A stretch of 64,000 nt of DNA from Zoroaster sp. YZ-2022 (lineage: Eukaryota; Echinodermata; Asteroidea; Forcipulatida; Zoroasteridae): NCBI GenBank assembly GCA_029582265.1, contig CM055819.1, forward strand, positions 8,802,135 through 8,866,134, read 5' to 3'. The position numbers and the translations under genes are program-made. Of the stretch, positions 33,388-43,814 are shown piece by piece. The first letter of the stretch is position 1. Every line of letters begins with the position of its first letter. The notes under the pieces were generated by a model, which did no database searches, was not told the DNA's origin, and saw nothing but the letters and a program-made list of their open reading frames with translations.

Positions 33388-34577
33388 GGTATCAGGTCAA
33401 CTCGGACCCAAACCAACTCGGACCCATGCCAACTCGGACCCACTACCAACTCGGACCTATGCCGACTCGGACCCACTACCAACTCGGACTCATGCCAACT
33501 CGGACCCACTACCAACTCGGACCCAAAACCAACTCGGACCCACTACCACCTCGGACCCAACCAGTACCAACTCGGACCCAACAATGACTGAATCAGTTCT
33601 TGTTGGTAGTTTCAGGAATATTTAGGTTTTGACCTGGAAAGCTTTCGCCGGTGGATTTTTTTTTTTTTGGCCCAAACCAGTCTCGGAAAGATTAAAACAT
33701 AAACTAGTTTTTTTTTTTTTTTAATACAGACATGCAGTTTTTGGATCGAAGTTTTTGGATGTTCGTGTAGTTCTACAAATCTCTTTTTTGACTTAGTGAG
33801 TTTTAGAAACCCCCACCCCTCCCCCAAAAAGAAATAATAATAAGAAATCTGATGACATCTTTTTGTACATGTCAGAGCCTCAATGTATACATTGCCCTCA
33901 GTGCCCCCCCCTTTAAAAAATTGGTGACCCCCAGGTGCCCCCTACTAACCCTTTTGGCTACGTTTTCCTGTGATTGTTTTTAATCATTGGTTGAATAAAT
34001 AAATATATCTATCATGCATAAAACTGTTGTTATATTGAGAAAAAATGGTGTGACCGATGTTCCAATTATTTTATAATAATAATTTTATAATAATAATTTA
34101 AAAAAAATGCATATTGTATTGCACTTTATGTAAAATAACTCAAATTGCCCCACAATAGAATTAAATCTGGGCAAAGATAATACTAAGTTACTTAAAGTGC
34201 TATCTACAGAGAACAAGACAAATGCTTATATACGGAAGCAAACAAAAAATAAAAAGCAAGTACAAACATTCACCTTTCGGTACAATAATTCACAATGCGA
34301 CAGACACAAAATAAAATTCTAATCAATATCTTTTAAAATTTGCCAAACATTGTCAAATGGAATAATGGGTCCGAGTTGGTAGTGGTTGGGTCCGAGTTGG
34401 TAGTGGGTCCGAGTTGGTAGTGGGTCCGAGTTGGTAGTGGGTCCGAGTTGGCATGAGTCCGAGTACTTGGTAGTGGGTCCGAGTTGGCGTGGGTCCGAGT
34501 TGGTAGTGGGTCCGAGTTGGCATGGGTCCGAGTTGGCATGGGTCCCAGATGGTTTGGGTCCGAGTTGGATCGAAACC
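33388..34577. mobile_element. Foldback element 1: tandem-repeat inverted arms (AACTCGGACCCA)
   Basis: The left arm (33388-33585) is a tandem array of CCAACTCGGACCCACTA-type 15-17-bp units. The right arm (34368-34577) is the same array inverted (GGGTCCGAGTTGGTAGT). The outer ends GGTATCAGGTCAACTCGG and, inverted, GGTTTCGATCCAACTCGG correspond. The 780-bp centre has T homopolymers and no gene. This is the architecture of foldback transposons such as sea urchin TU elements. Confidence 0.82.
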
Positions 34578-34995
34578 ATATTACTAACCAGTTAAAAAAA
34601 ATGATTCTATCGATTTTTTTGGGTACAGAAAGCAAAAACTATCTTTAAAATCAACTTTTATGATGGTTTTCGGACTTTATTTCCCTTAAAAAAATCCTCC
34701 CCTTCAGAAAATAGAAGGGACCCCATCCTATTATACAGTGTAGTTGCCACTGCACATGTACAATGACTATGTTGGTCACTAATGGTGAGTTGACAAGATC
34801 TGACTGACATGACTGAGGAAGTCATTGTATACCAAAAATGCCCGGTATTTCATGAAATAAATATCCAGGAATAATTTGAAGTGTATGTCCATCATCATCC
34901 ATACGTGTATGTTCTCCACCTTACTGGGTAGGTAAGATTATATTATTGGTTATATTGAGTGAGAAAACGTGGCGGTCGAATACGACATTCTACCC
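34578..34995. mobile_element. MITE module lacking its left end
   Basis: About 415 bp match 36590-36973 (GATTCTATCGAT, GATGGTTTTCGGACTTTATT, TATGTTCTCCACCTTACT, ACGACATTCTACCC). The left terminal repeat is missing because foldback element 1 ends here. The right end adjoins foldback element 2. Confidence 0.75.
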
Positions 34996-35000
34996 CGGAA

Positions 35001-36300
35001 GACTCAACCCACGAGACGACTCGACCCATGAGACAAATCGACCCTTGTGACAACTCGACCTATGAGACAATTCGACCTTGTGACAACTCGACCTATGAGA
35101 CAACTCGACCTTGTGACAACTCGACCCACGAGACAACTCGACCCTTTATGTGGCAACTCGACCCCCTTTTTTTGCGGGAAGGATTGAGTGTAGTCGAATT
35201 GACAACACGCTGACATTTTCTTTTTCATCGGATCATTACACATTTTTCAAAGTAAGAAGCATGGTTTTAGTTTTTACTGTTAACATTAAACTAAGCTTAT
35301 GACACAATTATATTCACTTTTCAAAGAATTTGTTTTCCTTTCTATACTGAACAGCAAAAGAAACGCAAGTCCGAGGACAGCAAAAGAAACGCAAGTCCGA
35401 GGTCTTGTCAAGTTTTTAAACAGAAGACAAACCATTTTGATTCCAATCACTCATTTAATGAAAAATGCTTTCAATTTGTGAGCTGAAAGTGACTGTTGAA
35501 ATTGCAACAATTTCAACAGTCACTTTCAGCTCACAAATTGAAAGCATTTTTCATTAAATGAGTGATTACAATCAAAATGGTTTGTCTTCTGTTTGAAAAC
35601 TTGACAAGACCTCGGACTTGCATTTCTTTTGCTGTTCAGTATATAATGAAATCAAGGATGTTATCGGTAAAACACATTTTGTAATAATTTTAAATCTATA
35701 ATTTTATATCTCGCATTCATCCACAGGGGAGAGGGAGAAAAGCCGGCACTGGCAATGGGCAACACGTTTTTAAAATGTGTATGGCCTAATTATATGCCTA
35801 TTGTCGTTGATTTTATAGGCCTTTTTATGGTTTATTATTTGAATGGCATTCAATAAATTATAATATTTAAACTTTTATACATTTGGACTTTTTTATTTAA
35901 TATTATATTTTCCCCCCGGGATTAGGTATATATACTGTAACTAGTATTTACTACATTCTTAAAAGGATTTTCCAAGAGTTAAATTTGTGCTAGAATTTGA
36001 GCCATACTGGGTGTTAGAATAAGCGTAGTAGTAGTGATCAATCTTTTTTAGAGGGAAAACGATGATCGGCTTCTAAGCAACGATAAATTGGGTCGAGTTG
36101 TCCATGTCGAGTTGTCACAGGAGGTAGAGTTGTCACAAGGTTCGAGTTGTCTCGTGGGTCGAATTGTCACAAGGGTCGAGTTGTCCGTGTCGAATTGTCA
36201 CAAGGGTCGAGTTGTCTCGTGGGTCGAGTTGTCACAAGGTCGAGTTGTCTCGTGGGTCGAGTTGTCCGTGTCCAGTTGTCACAAGGGTCGAGTTGTCTTA
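35001..36300. mobile_element. Foldback element 2: tandem-repeat inverted arms (GACAACTCGACC)
   Basis: The left arm (35001-35165) repeats GACAACTCGACC with alternating CATGA/TTGT spacers. The right arm (36090-36300) is the inverted array GGTCGAGTTGTC. The centre holds a 300-bp hairpin MITE (35343-35643) and unassigned AT-rich DNA. The arm unit is about 15-17 bp, the same scale as foldback elements 1 and 3 but with a different sequence. Confidence 0.82.
35343..35643. mobile_element. Near-perfect 300-bp palindromic MITE at a TA site
   Basis: TACTGAACAGCAAAAGAAAC at left and CATTTCTTTTGCTGTTCAGTA at right form arms of about 135 bp meeting at GTTGAAATTGCAACAATTTC near 35493. TA dinucleotides flank it, as in Tc1/mariner MITEs. 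The left arm has a 26-bp local duplication (ACAGCAAAAGAAACGCAAG...). Confidence 0.88.
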
Positions 36301-36321
36301 ACCCCTTCTGTGTATACTAAG

Positions 36322-37196
36322 TTCTATGTATCCTTGGACCTAGCCCCACATGTACAAAAATGGAGTGATTTTTCTCCCTTTTTTTTCAACTTTTGATCTG
36401 CTAATTATTACAACCTAAAACTTAGTAAATAGGTAGCCTTGCCCAAGCAGACACTTTTGGCATAAAATCCATTATTCTGGGATATCTCACTTTCATGAAA
36501 TTTACGAAATATTTTTGAAATTTAAAAAAAAAAGGAAAGAATATGTTGTATCTGACTGCCACTTTTTAAAGGTTTTTTGGATTTTTTTGCAACCACTAAC
36601 TAGTTAAAAAATGATTCTATCGATCTTTAAAATCCACTTTTATGATGGTTTTCGGACTTTATTTCCCTTCTAAAAATCTTCCCCTTCAGAAAATAAAAAG
36701 ATCCTATTATAGTTGCCACTGCACATGTACAATGACCGTGTTTGTCACTAACGGGGGAGTTGACAAGATTAAAATGACATGACTTAGGAAGTCATCGTAT
36801 ACCAAAAATGCCTGATTTTTCAAGAAGTAAATATCCTGGAATAATTTGAAGTACAGTGTATATGTCCATCATCTTCCATACATACATGTATGTTCTCCAC
36901 CTTACTAGGTAGGTAAGATTACTTTTTGGGTTATATTGAATGAGAAAAAGTGATGGTCGGATACAACATTCTACCCAAAAAGAATAATAAAATTTAAATT
37001 TCACCAAAATTACCGATCTCACAATAGTAAACTTTATGCCAAAAGTGTCTGCTTGGGCAAGCTTACCTAATCACAATATTTTAGATCATAATAATTAGCA
37101 GATCAAAAGTTGAAAAATTGCTCTTTTTTGTACATGTGGAGCTATAGGGCCAAGGATATGGAGGGAGTCCAGTGTATTGGCCCTAGAATGGGGCTA
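36322..37196. mobile_element. Second copy of the long-TIR MITE, split by another MITE
   Basis: The left arm (ATGTATCCTTGG, CACATGTACAAAAATGGAG, GCCCAAGCAGACACTTTTGG) and the right arm (to CCCTAGAATGGGGCTA at 37196) match the element at 25013-25380. The leftmost ~50 bp are lost where foldback element 2 ends, and a 436-bp element is inserted at 36538-36973. Confidence 0.8.
36538..36973. mobile_element. 436-bp MITE with AGAATRTTGTATCYGAC termini
   Basis: The left end AGAATATGTTGTATCTGACT and the right end, inverted, AGAATGTTGTATCCGACCAT agree over about 30 bp including CACTTTTT. The interior is the module also present at 34578-34995, and its end is found near 30647. Confidence 0.75.
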
Positions 37197-37302
37197 TGGA
37201 TGTTCATACATTCATTGCTCAAATCTCCCAAAATATTGTTTCCAATCCTCACTTGACTACACTTTCCTCTCATTAAGTCATAAGTGTGTCCTCTATCATC
37301 TT

Positions 37303-37400
37303 TTAACCCTAACTTTCCCAAATCTCCAAAATCTTCTTTGCTAAAGTGAAGGATTTTTAAGGATTGAGGCTACATGCTAATCTAATCTAAAATATCTTGT
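37303..37400. mobile_element. TTAA/CCCTAAC element 4, left end only
   Basis: TTAACCCTAACTTTCCCAAA followed by TCTCCAAAATCTTC and GTGAAGGATTTTTAAGGATT matches the left ends of elements 5 and 7. No GTTAGGG right end follows, so it is truncated. Confidence 0.6.
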
Positions 37401-39082
37401 TTTATACAGTAACTGGCATTACACTTGTTGTGTTCCCTTGACATTCTCAATGCTCTGATTTTTAAACTAACAAGATTTAACATTTCATCTCTTGTATGAT
37501 GGTACCTTAGACTCAAAGTACATTATAAATAAATAAATGTTCTCTAATGCAAGTGTGGCAATGGTGCAATTACAGTAACTCTCATTACACAAAATGGTAT
37601 GCCAAAAAAATTCAAGGATTTTATTTCAAACGTTTCCTCAAACAGAAAGCTCTACAATCATCCAGTATCTATCTACCTATTGGAGTGCCGTGTCATGGAC
37701 GATGGCTATTATTTCGTGCCATGAATCCATGTATTTATTCCAAAGTCAGGAATGAACTTTTCTTTGGAATTAACTACCAGATTATTGGGCCTTCTCGCTG
37801 GTGCATGCAGCATGCACATAAGCTACAGAGTATTGATCGTGAATAAGGTGAATGTTCATGAAAAGTGCTTAGATTCAACATTCACAAGCAATTACTGACC
37901 ATCCGCATAAAATTGGCAAAAATGATTGGGTTATTCATATGCTAGCTAGTAATCACAATTTCCTTTGTACAAATTGACTTATGTTCCTATATGTACGCCC
38001 ACTAGAAGAGATAACAGTTACATCACAACACGCTGTATAATCAGTCAAAACAAATTTACAGTATAAAAACGCTTCAGGATTTGTTCAGGATTTCTCAATG
38101 ACATTTCCTTTATTTACATTATACATGTGTAAGTTATACAATCAGACAATGACGGCATTGTTGATCAAATTAAGAAAAGTGTTGAAGATGCATCACCCAT
38201 GTTTTTGACTAGATATATTTCAGAAATTCGCACAAATTTTCCTCATTGAAAAGCAAGAAATTTTCATGAGAAATAATTTTGAAAAAAAAGTACACTGTAG
38301 GGGCTTCACACTTTTACATGTTTCAATGGGTTTGATTTGACAAAAGTTATAATTCCTGAAAAATGGGTAGTGGGCCTGGGTCTCCTTTTGGTCTAGAGGA
38401 CAGAGCGTCCTGAACCTCCTCGGTGTTTAATTTTTGGAGGATTTACAGACTCTCCACCGGCATCAAACATGAACTGGAGGTTTGGACACAATACAGGCTA
38501 CTTAATTTTTTTCTTTCCTTGGAGGCTGCTTCTCTTCTTTCAAGAAAATATTGAAGCAAAGGGAAATTATTTTTAAATCCTGAAATCAGAAAAAAAAATC
38601 CTGAGAAATCACAGGCCTGTTTTTATAATTCACTGATCAAATTCTGAAATGAATTTATGACAGAACTTTACATTTCTAGTTGATAATTAAAGTAGTCTTT
38701 AAAAAACAAAGTACAGGCGGGTAAAGTATGACAGAAAAAAAGGACAAAAGAAGATAAAATCACGATCTGCATCCCTGGTCTTTTATTTTTTATTTTTTTA
38801 AAGCTTAGTTCTGACTAGAAAACTTGAGACTTTTCGTCCTTATATTCTCAGCTCAGCTGAAGTAGAGTGTACATATATCATCTTCTGGCTGGGTGATCCA
38901 TAAGGTTGCAGTATACTCTCTCTATAGCTATAATTATTTCTGGCCTCTAGCTATTCCTCAATGAAAAGTACATTGTATAGCATGCAGCAGTGCTGTGAAT
39001 TGATTTGAACCTGGCAAGAAATGTCCCTGTGGTGCCCCCCCCCCCCATAAAGGTTTATGCTTTTTACTAACGTATACAAATA
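37401..39082. other. Unassigned region
   Basis: I see no gene. A 99-codon frame at 37547-37846 has no family resemblance. A C homopolymer lies near 39036. Nothing structured was found at the scale of inverted or tandem repeats. Confidence 0.35.
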
Positions 39083-39626
39083 TTAACCCTAACCTTCCCA
39101 AATCCTCAAATCCTCTTTGCCAAAGTGAAGGATTTTGAAGGATTGAGGTTACATGCTACATGCTCTTTGCTAAAGTGAAGGATTTTGGAGGATTGAGGTT
39201 ATTAGGCATACTTGCCTTTCCATGGTACATGTACAGTACATCCATGTTTGTTGCAGTGATTGCAAGGTCAGTGCTTGGGTCAGTGGACACTGTTTATTGC
39301 TCCATGCATGCAGGGAGGGTCCCTGGCCATGTACATGTATCACAGATTAGAAACACATGTGTGCATATGTCATGTGCTTGCTTTACTACTGAAGGATTTT
39401 GGAGGATTCAGGTTATGTGTAAGGAAATGGGCCTTGGGAGTTAGGAAGGATTCAGGTTATGTGTAAGGAAATGGGCCTAGGGAGTTAGGAAGGATTCAGG
39501 TTATGTGTAAGGAAATGGGCCTAGGGAGTTAGGAAGGATTCAGGTTATGTGTAAGGAAATGGGCCTAGGGAGTTAGGAAGGATTCAGGTTATGTGTAAGG
39601 AAATGGGCCTAGGGAGTTAGGGTTAA
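39083..39626. mobile_element. TTAA/CCCTAAC element 5 with 44-bp terminal repeats
   Basis: TTAACCCTAACCTTCCCAAA at left, GGAGTTAGGGTTAA at right. The right third is five copies of a 44-bp unit (GGATTCAGGTTATGTG, TAAGGAAATGGGCCTAGGG, AGTTAGG), each ending in the element's own terminal motif. The middle matches element 7 at 42770-43276 (CAAGGTCAGTGCTTGGGTCA, CATGCATGCAGGGAGGGTCC). Confidence 0.88.
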
Positions 39627-39744
39627 AGGAAAGTCTGTGATATTTGTATATATTGCATATTTTGGTGTCAAAGAAAGTAACCATTTACATTATAATAGCA
39701 CTAGTAGTAAGTCTTGTCAGCATTATCATTGTTGTACCTTCCCT

Positions 39745-40055
39745 TTAACCCTAACCCTCCAGGGTATTTTGGCTAGAAACCCTGCCAGAAGCAACAGATT
39801 GCATCGTTTATCAAAGTGACTTGGCTGCCCAATGCAGCAAGATCCATCTTGTCACAAATCTCAAGGCCGAACTGCCTCAGAGTCTGTGGTCACCAAACGC
39901 AGCAGAATACAACTCTGGCATTGTATTAATGGGACCAGCTCTCAATAGAAACAGACTTGGCTGCTTATGCACTGGTGTTGACAGCTGAATCCATCAAAGT
40001 GCATCAGACTTTTCCAGCTGATGCACTCTGCTGCATCTGGCAGGGTTAGGGTTAA
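39745..40055. mobile_element. TTAA/CCCTAAC element 6
   Basis: TTAACCCTAACCCTCCAGGG at left and CTGGCAGGGTTAGGGTTAA at right, with TTAA intact on both sides. CTAGAAACCCTGCCAG lies subterminally, and CTGAATCCATCAAAGTGCAT is shared with elements 1 and 2. The ~120 bp between elements 5 and 6 begins TTAAAGG and ends CCTTTAA and may itself be a small TTAA MITE. Confidence 0.8.
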
Positions 40056-40625
40056 TGTAATGATTTTCCTTGTGGATCATAATGGGTATCTCTATGTTTC
40101 TTATAATCACATCTAGGCTCTATGTTGTGACACTTATTCATGGCTGCCACCACATCAGTATTCAGTACAGTAAGTGCAACCATGGAGGAAGCCTTTCTAA
40201 CATAACAATCTAAGTATGTCAAGTACATGTGCTGTAGCGTCATGCACAAATGACAGAAGACAAAGGGATAGGTAAGTACATGAAGTTTGTTTTGTAATGA
40301 AATCAGATTTATTTTGGAAAGTAGACCTTCTTTGATAGTGATTTAGTTTTTATTATTATTATTGCCTGAAATAATAAATATACAAACATTGTAAGGCGAT
40401 TTCATGATTTCAATGTCATTGGATTTTTCAGGTGGATCATAATGCCTCATGTTACTGAGCTACAACTCCACTCGGCACAGATACATGATTACACAAAATG
40501 GGAAAAAATACTTGACAGGGTAGATTTCAAGGTGACACAATACACAAGGATTTGCAGTAATCATTTCAAGTAAGTATATTTATTTACATTGACAGGTTGA
40601 CAGTCTCTTGATGATGACTATAGAA

Positions 40626-41524
40626 CAGTCATTACGCCCCATAGCCATTACCCCTGACAAAAATGCCCCATTGCCATTACGCCCCATCGCCATTACGTCG
40701 CACCATAGGATTTCCCTGTAAAAAAAATAAATAAAAAATATAAAATATAAAAGAAATTTTAAAAAATGCACACTGCACTAACATCAGTATTACATCGTGA
40801 ATTATTCATTCATTTCTAAATGTATTCACCCAAGAGTTAAAAATGTTTTCAAAATCTGGGCTTTTAAGTTAAAAAATAAAATGAAATTTCCAAGAGAAAA
40901 ACGAGTTATATTTTTTGAGAAAACTGAAAACTATTAGGCCTACCTGATACAGTTTTAGCCAACATAATAGAGAGTGTACAACATAAACTACATTATACTG
41001 ATCTTGTAGACTGACTCAAATGATGGTTTATCTTGAGCAGATACAAACTGCATTTATAATCTTGTAAATCATTGCACGATCCTCCTCCAAAAAATACCCT
41101 AAAGCTCCCAACATTTCAAAAGCACTTCACCATTTTCAATAAAAATTTCCCCTAAAATATTTCGATTTCCAAACCATTTTCTTATTTTTTAAGGCATTGA
41201 GTCTGACAAATATTTAAAGTAATTTAATAATGAAATAATCCACAATCTTTTAAGGTGGTGTGTTTGTTTTCTGTTTGTTTTTTAAAATAAATTAATGAAA
41301 TAATTCACAATCTTGTAAGATCGTGTTTTTTATTTATTTATTATTTTTGTGTTTGTGCAGGGAAATTCCATAGTGGGGCGTAATGGCGATGGGGCGTAAT
41401 TGCAATGGGGTGTTTTTGCGATGGGGCGTTTTTGTCAAGGGCGTTATGGTGATGGGGCGTTATGGCAATGGGGCATTATGGTGAGAGATGTCATACTGTC
41501 ATGGTGATGGGGCGTAACGACTGC
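40626..41524. mobile_element. Foldback element 3: 15-bp repeat arms (GCCATTACGCCCCAT)
   Basis: The left arm (40630-40706) repeats GCCATTACGCCCCAT. The right arm (41371-41520) is the inverted array GATGGGGCGTAATGGC with variants. Outer ends ACAGTCATTACGCCCC and GGGGCGTAACGACTGC correspond, as do the inner edges GGATTTCCCTG / CAGGGAAATTCC. The 660-bp centre is AT-rich and non-coding. The 15-bp unit equals the length reported for sea urchin TU elements. Confidence 0.85.
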
Positions 41525-41717
41525 ATACTGAGCAGACTAGTCAAAACATAGCAGACCAATATAGTTCTTATCAGAATCACTATCTTACTTTGCGATACAT
41601 GTAGTTGAGATAATCAGATAACCCATATGGTGTTATCAAAACCTGCTTTGAACAGATGATCAAACAATGTTAAATGTAAAAGTTCACCTGTTGAATGCAA
41701 GCAAAGCCTCATTTGGA

Positions 41718-42362
41718 TATATCGTCGCAGTTTTCACGAAGTGACGGATTGCTAAAAAATCGTATTTTTTTGGAAAATGAGTTTAGTCAATATTTGGACT
41801 TAAAATACTGTTATGTTTCATTTCACCAAGTTTTAATCCTCAAAACTATCTAGTTTTCTAATTAAAGTAATGAATTTTTTTTAAATTGAAGTAAACTGTG
41901 GTTTTAAGTTTTCACGAAGTGACCGATCGCAGCCTTGTGCATGTATTTCTGCATGTATTTTATGCGAACGGCATGTTTTTAAGTTTTTACGAAGTGACAC
42001 AATTTGATCACGCCACACGTGTGTTCCACGAAGTTGACGCGTGTACCTGTACTATGTACTAATGCACAGGAAACGTCAGTTCGTGAAAACTTGACAACAG
42101 CGTGTGAAGTTTTCACGAAGTGACTGTTTGGTTTATAAGATTATTACTCGTTTATAGTTATTTTCCTCTATAAAACGAATCCGGTTACGTATCATATGAG
42201 ATTTCAGCTTTCTAACAAAGTAAAAATTAATGATCTTCGAGATTAAAATGACATCGAAACCGCGGTTTAAAAATTTGACCAACTTCAATCGCTTATATCT
42301 CACAACGCGATTTTACCACGACGTGGACGAATATGTCACTTCGTGAAAACTGCGACGATATA
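41718..42362. mobile_element. 645-bp TIR element with internal TTCACGAAGTGAC repeats
   Basis: The left end TATATCGTCGCAGTTTTCAC and right end GTGAAAACTGCGACGATATA are inverted. GTTTTCACGAAGTGAC recurs inside near 41910, 41978 and 42108, and inverted near 42080, so the terminus is scattered through the interior. Likely a TA-target MITE; no coding sequence. Confidence 0.85.
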
Positions 42363-42423
42363 CTTGATATACATGTACCATTAACCTTGTACAATTTAAA
42401 TAACAAGCATGTATTTAAGTAAG

Positions 42424-42740
42424 ACTAATTGCGGTGACACCATGTGAAAATCTCTATTGAGTAGTAATTACTTCTGAAAAGAACTGGAGGTTACAACTCG
42501 ACATTTCGATCAGTATGCTCTGATTGTCCTCAGCATGTATTTAAGTAAGATTTGTAGCTTTTCATGGTGAAAAGGATTTAAGTAAAGACTGTTTTCGGTG
42601 AAACCATGTGAAAATCTCTATTGAGTAGTAATTAGTTCTGAAAAGAACTGGAGGTTACAACTCTACGTTTCGATCAGTATGCTCTGATCGTCCTCAGCAT
42701 GTATTTAAGTAAGACTGTTTTCGGTGAAACCATGTGAAAA
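42424..42740 (-). repeat. Tandem ~164-bp repeats with hammerhead-ribozyme-like cores
   Basis: Two full units and a third start share GTGAAAATCTCTATTGAGTA, GAAAAGAACTGGAGGTTACA and CTCAGCATGTATTTAAGTAA. On the minus strand each unit holds CTGAGGA, a 6-7-bp hairpin (GATCAG AGCATA CTGATC) and GAAA, at 42533-42504 and 42697-42668. This is the CUGANGA / helix II / GAAA order of a hammerhead ribozyme. Helix III is minimal, as in Penelope-type and satellite hammerheads. Catalysis is not shown. Confidence 0.6.
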
Positions 42741-42769
42741 AAAAGAAGAAAAAAAAACATTTTTTTACT

Positions 42770-43276
42770 TTACCCTAACCTTCCCAAATTCTCCAAAATC
42801 CAAAAGGTGAAGGATTGAGGTTATGTGGAAATTGCAGTGGTGAAGGATTTTGAAGGATTGAAGGCAGATGTGATTATTTGCTTGGTGGATTATGGAGGAT
42901 TGAGGTTATCAGGCTATATTTGACACTGGATGAAAATGGAGGATTGAGGTTACATGGTATATGTTGGTCTGTCCAAAAATGATTTTGGAGGATTGAGGTT
43001 ATTAGGCATACTTGCCTTCCTTCCTCCATGGTACATGTACATCCATGTTTATTGTAGTGATTGCAAGGTAAGTGCTTGGGTCAGTGGACACTGTTTATTG
43101 ATCCATGCATGCAGGGAGGGTCCCTGGCCCTGGGCCAAGTACATGTATCACAGATTGGAAACACATGTGTACATACATGTCATCTGCATACAATGGTAGT
43201 GGTCATTGTGCTTGCTTTACTACTGAAGGATTTTGGAAGATTCAGGTTATGTAGCGGGCATAGGGAGTTAGGGCTA
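42770..43276. mobile_element. TTAA/CCCTAAC element 7
   Basis: CCCTAACCTTCCCAAATTCT at left, GGGAGTTAGGGCTAAG at right. The flanking TTAA is mutated to TTAC and CTAA. The middle contains the same ~300-bp module as element 5 and several GGAGGATTGAGGTTA blocks. Confidence 0.75.
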
Positions 43277-43362
43277 AGCATGTAATTATTATTTTACTTA
43301 ACTCTTTCATTACCGATTTGTTTCAACAGGGTGTCCCACTGGTTACCGAATTGTTTGCCCAG

Positions 43363-43475
43363 TGTTATGTACTCAGAGAGAGAATTACACGTGTGCACCT
43401 CTAATTTGATCATTATCCAGAGAGCTTTATTGTGTCAACAGAGGGCGCTATTACAAGTTACTGGAATATCTCACA
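43363..43475 (-). repeat. Gypsy element 3' LTR (113 bp)
   Basis: TGTTATGTACTCAGAGAG...TATCTCACA on the plus strand. In element orientation it starts TGTGAGATATT and is preceded by a purine tract, AGTAGGGGAGGAG. The 5-bp CCCAG lies just before it (43358-43362) and just after the other LTR. It is 110/113 identical to the 5' LTR. Confidence 0.93.
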
Positions 43476-43814
43476 CTCCTCCCCTACTAAAAAAAAACTT
43501 GTTATACAATTAGTGTTTTATGTGTCTAAAAATAAAACCATAAGACATGAGTCGTTTTCTCATTTACTTTAAAAGAAACACATCCATTTAAGATGATATC
43601 ATAACCTTCCAAAATATCTGAAAGCCTTTCCAAAATATCTGAAAGCTTTTCCAAAAGGAAATGAATTTTAGGTTAACAAAATTTTCCTTTACCAGTTGTG
43701 ATAAATAAGATACTGTATTACTTTTACCATAGCCACTGAAAACTTATCAATCTGGAAACAACAAAAAAACGACCATTTGGTTATGTTGATCTCCCTACTG
43801 TTGCAATTTATAGT

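Noticed and set aside
34333..35243. Open frames reading TNSDPLPTRTH- and ETTRPCDNST-type repeats
   Set aside because: They are translations of the foldback arms' 15-17-bp tandem units, not proteins.
37547..37846. 99-codon plus-strand frame
   Set aside because: No recognisable domain and no splice context. Listed only as unassigned sequence.
43347..43480. Short coding frame starting MYSERELHVCTSN
   Set aside because: It is the gypsy LTR; the same frame recurs at the other LTR.
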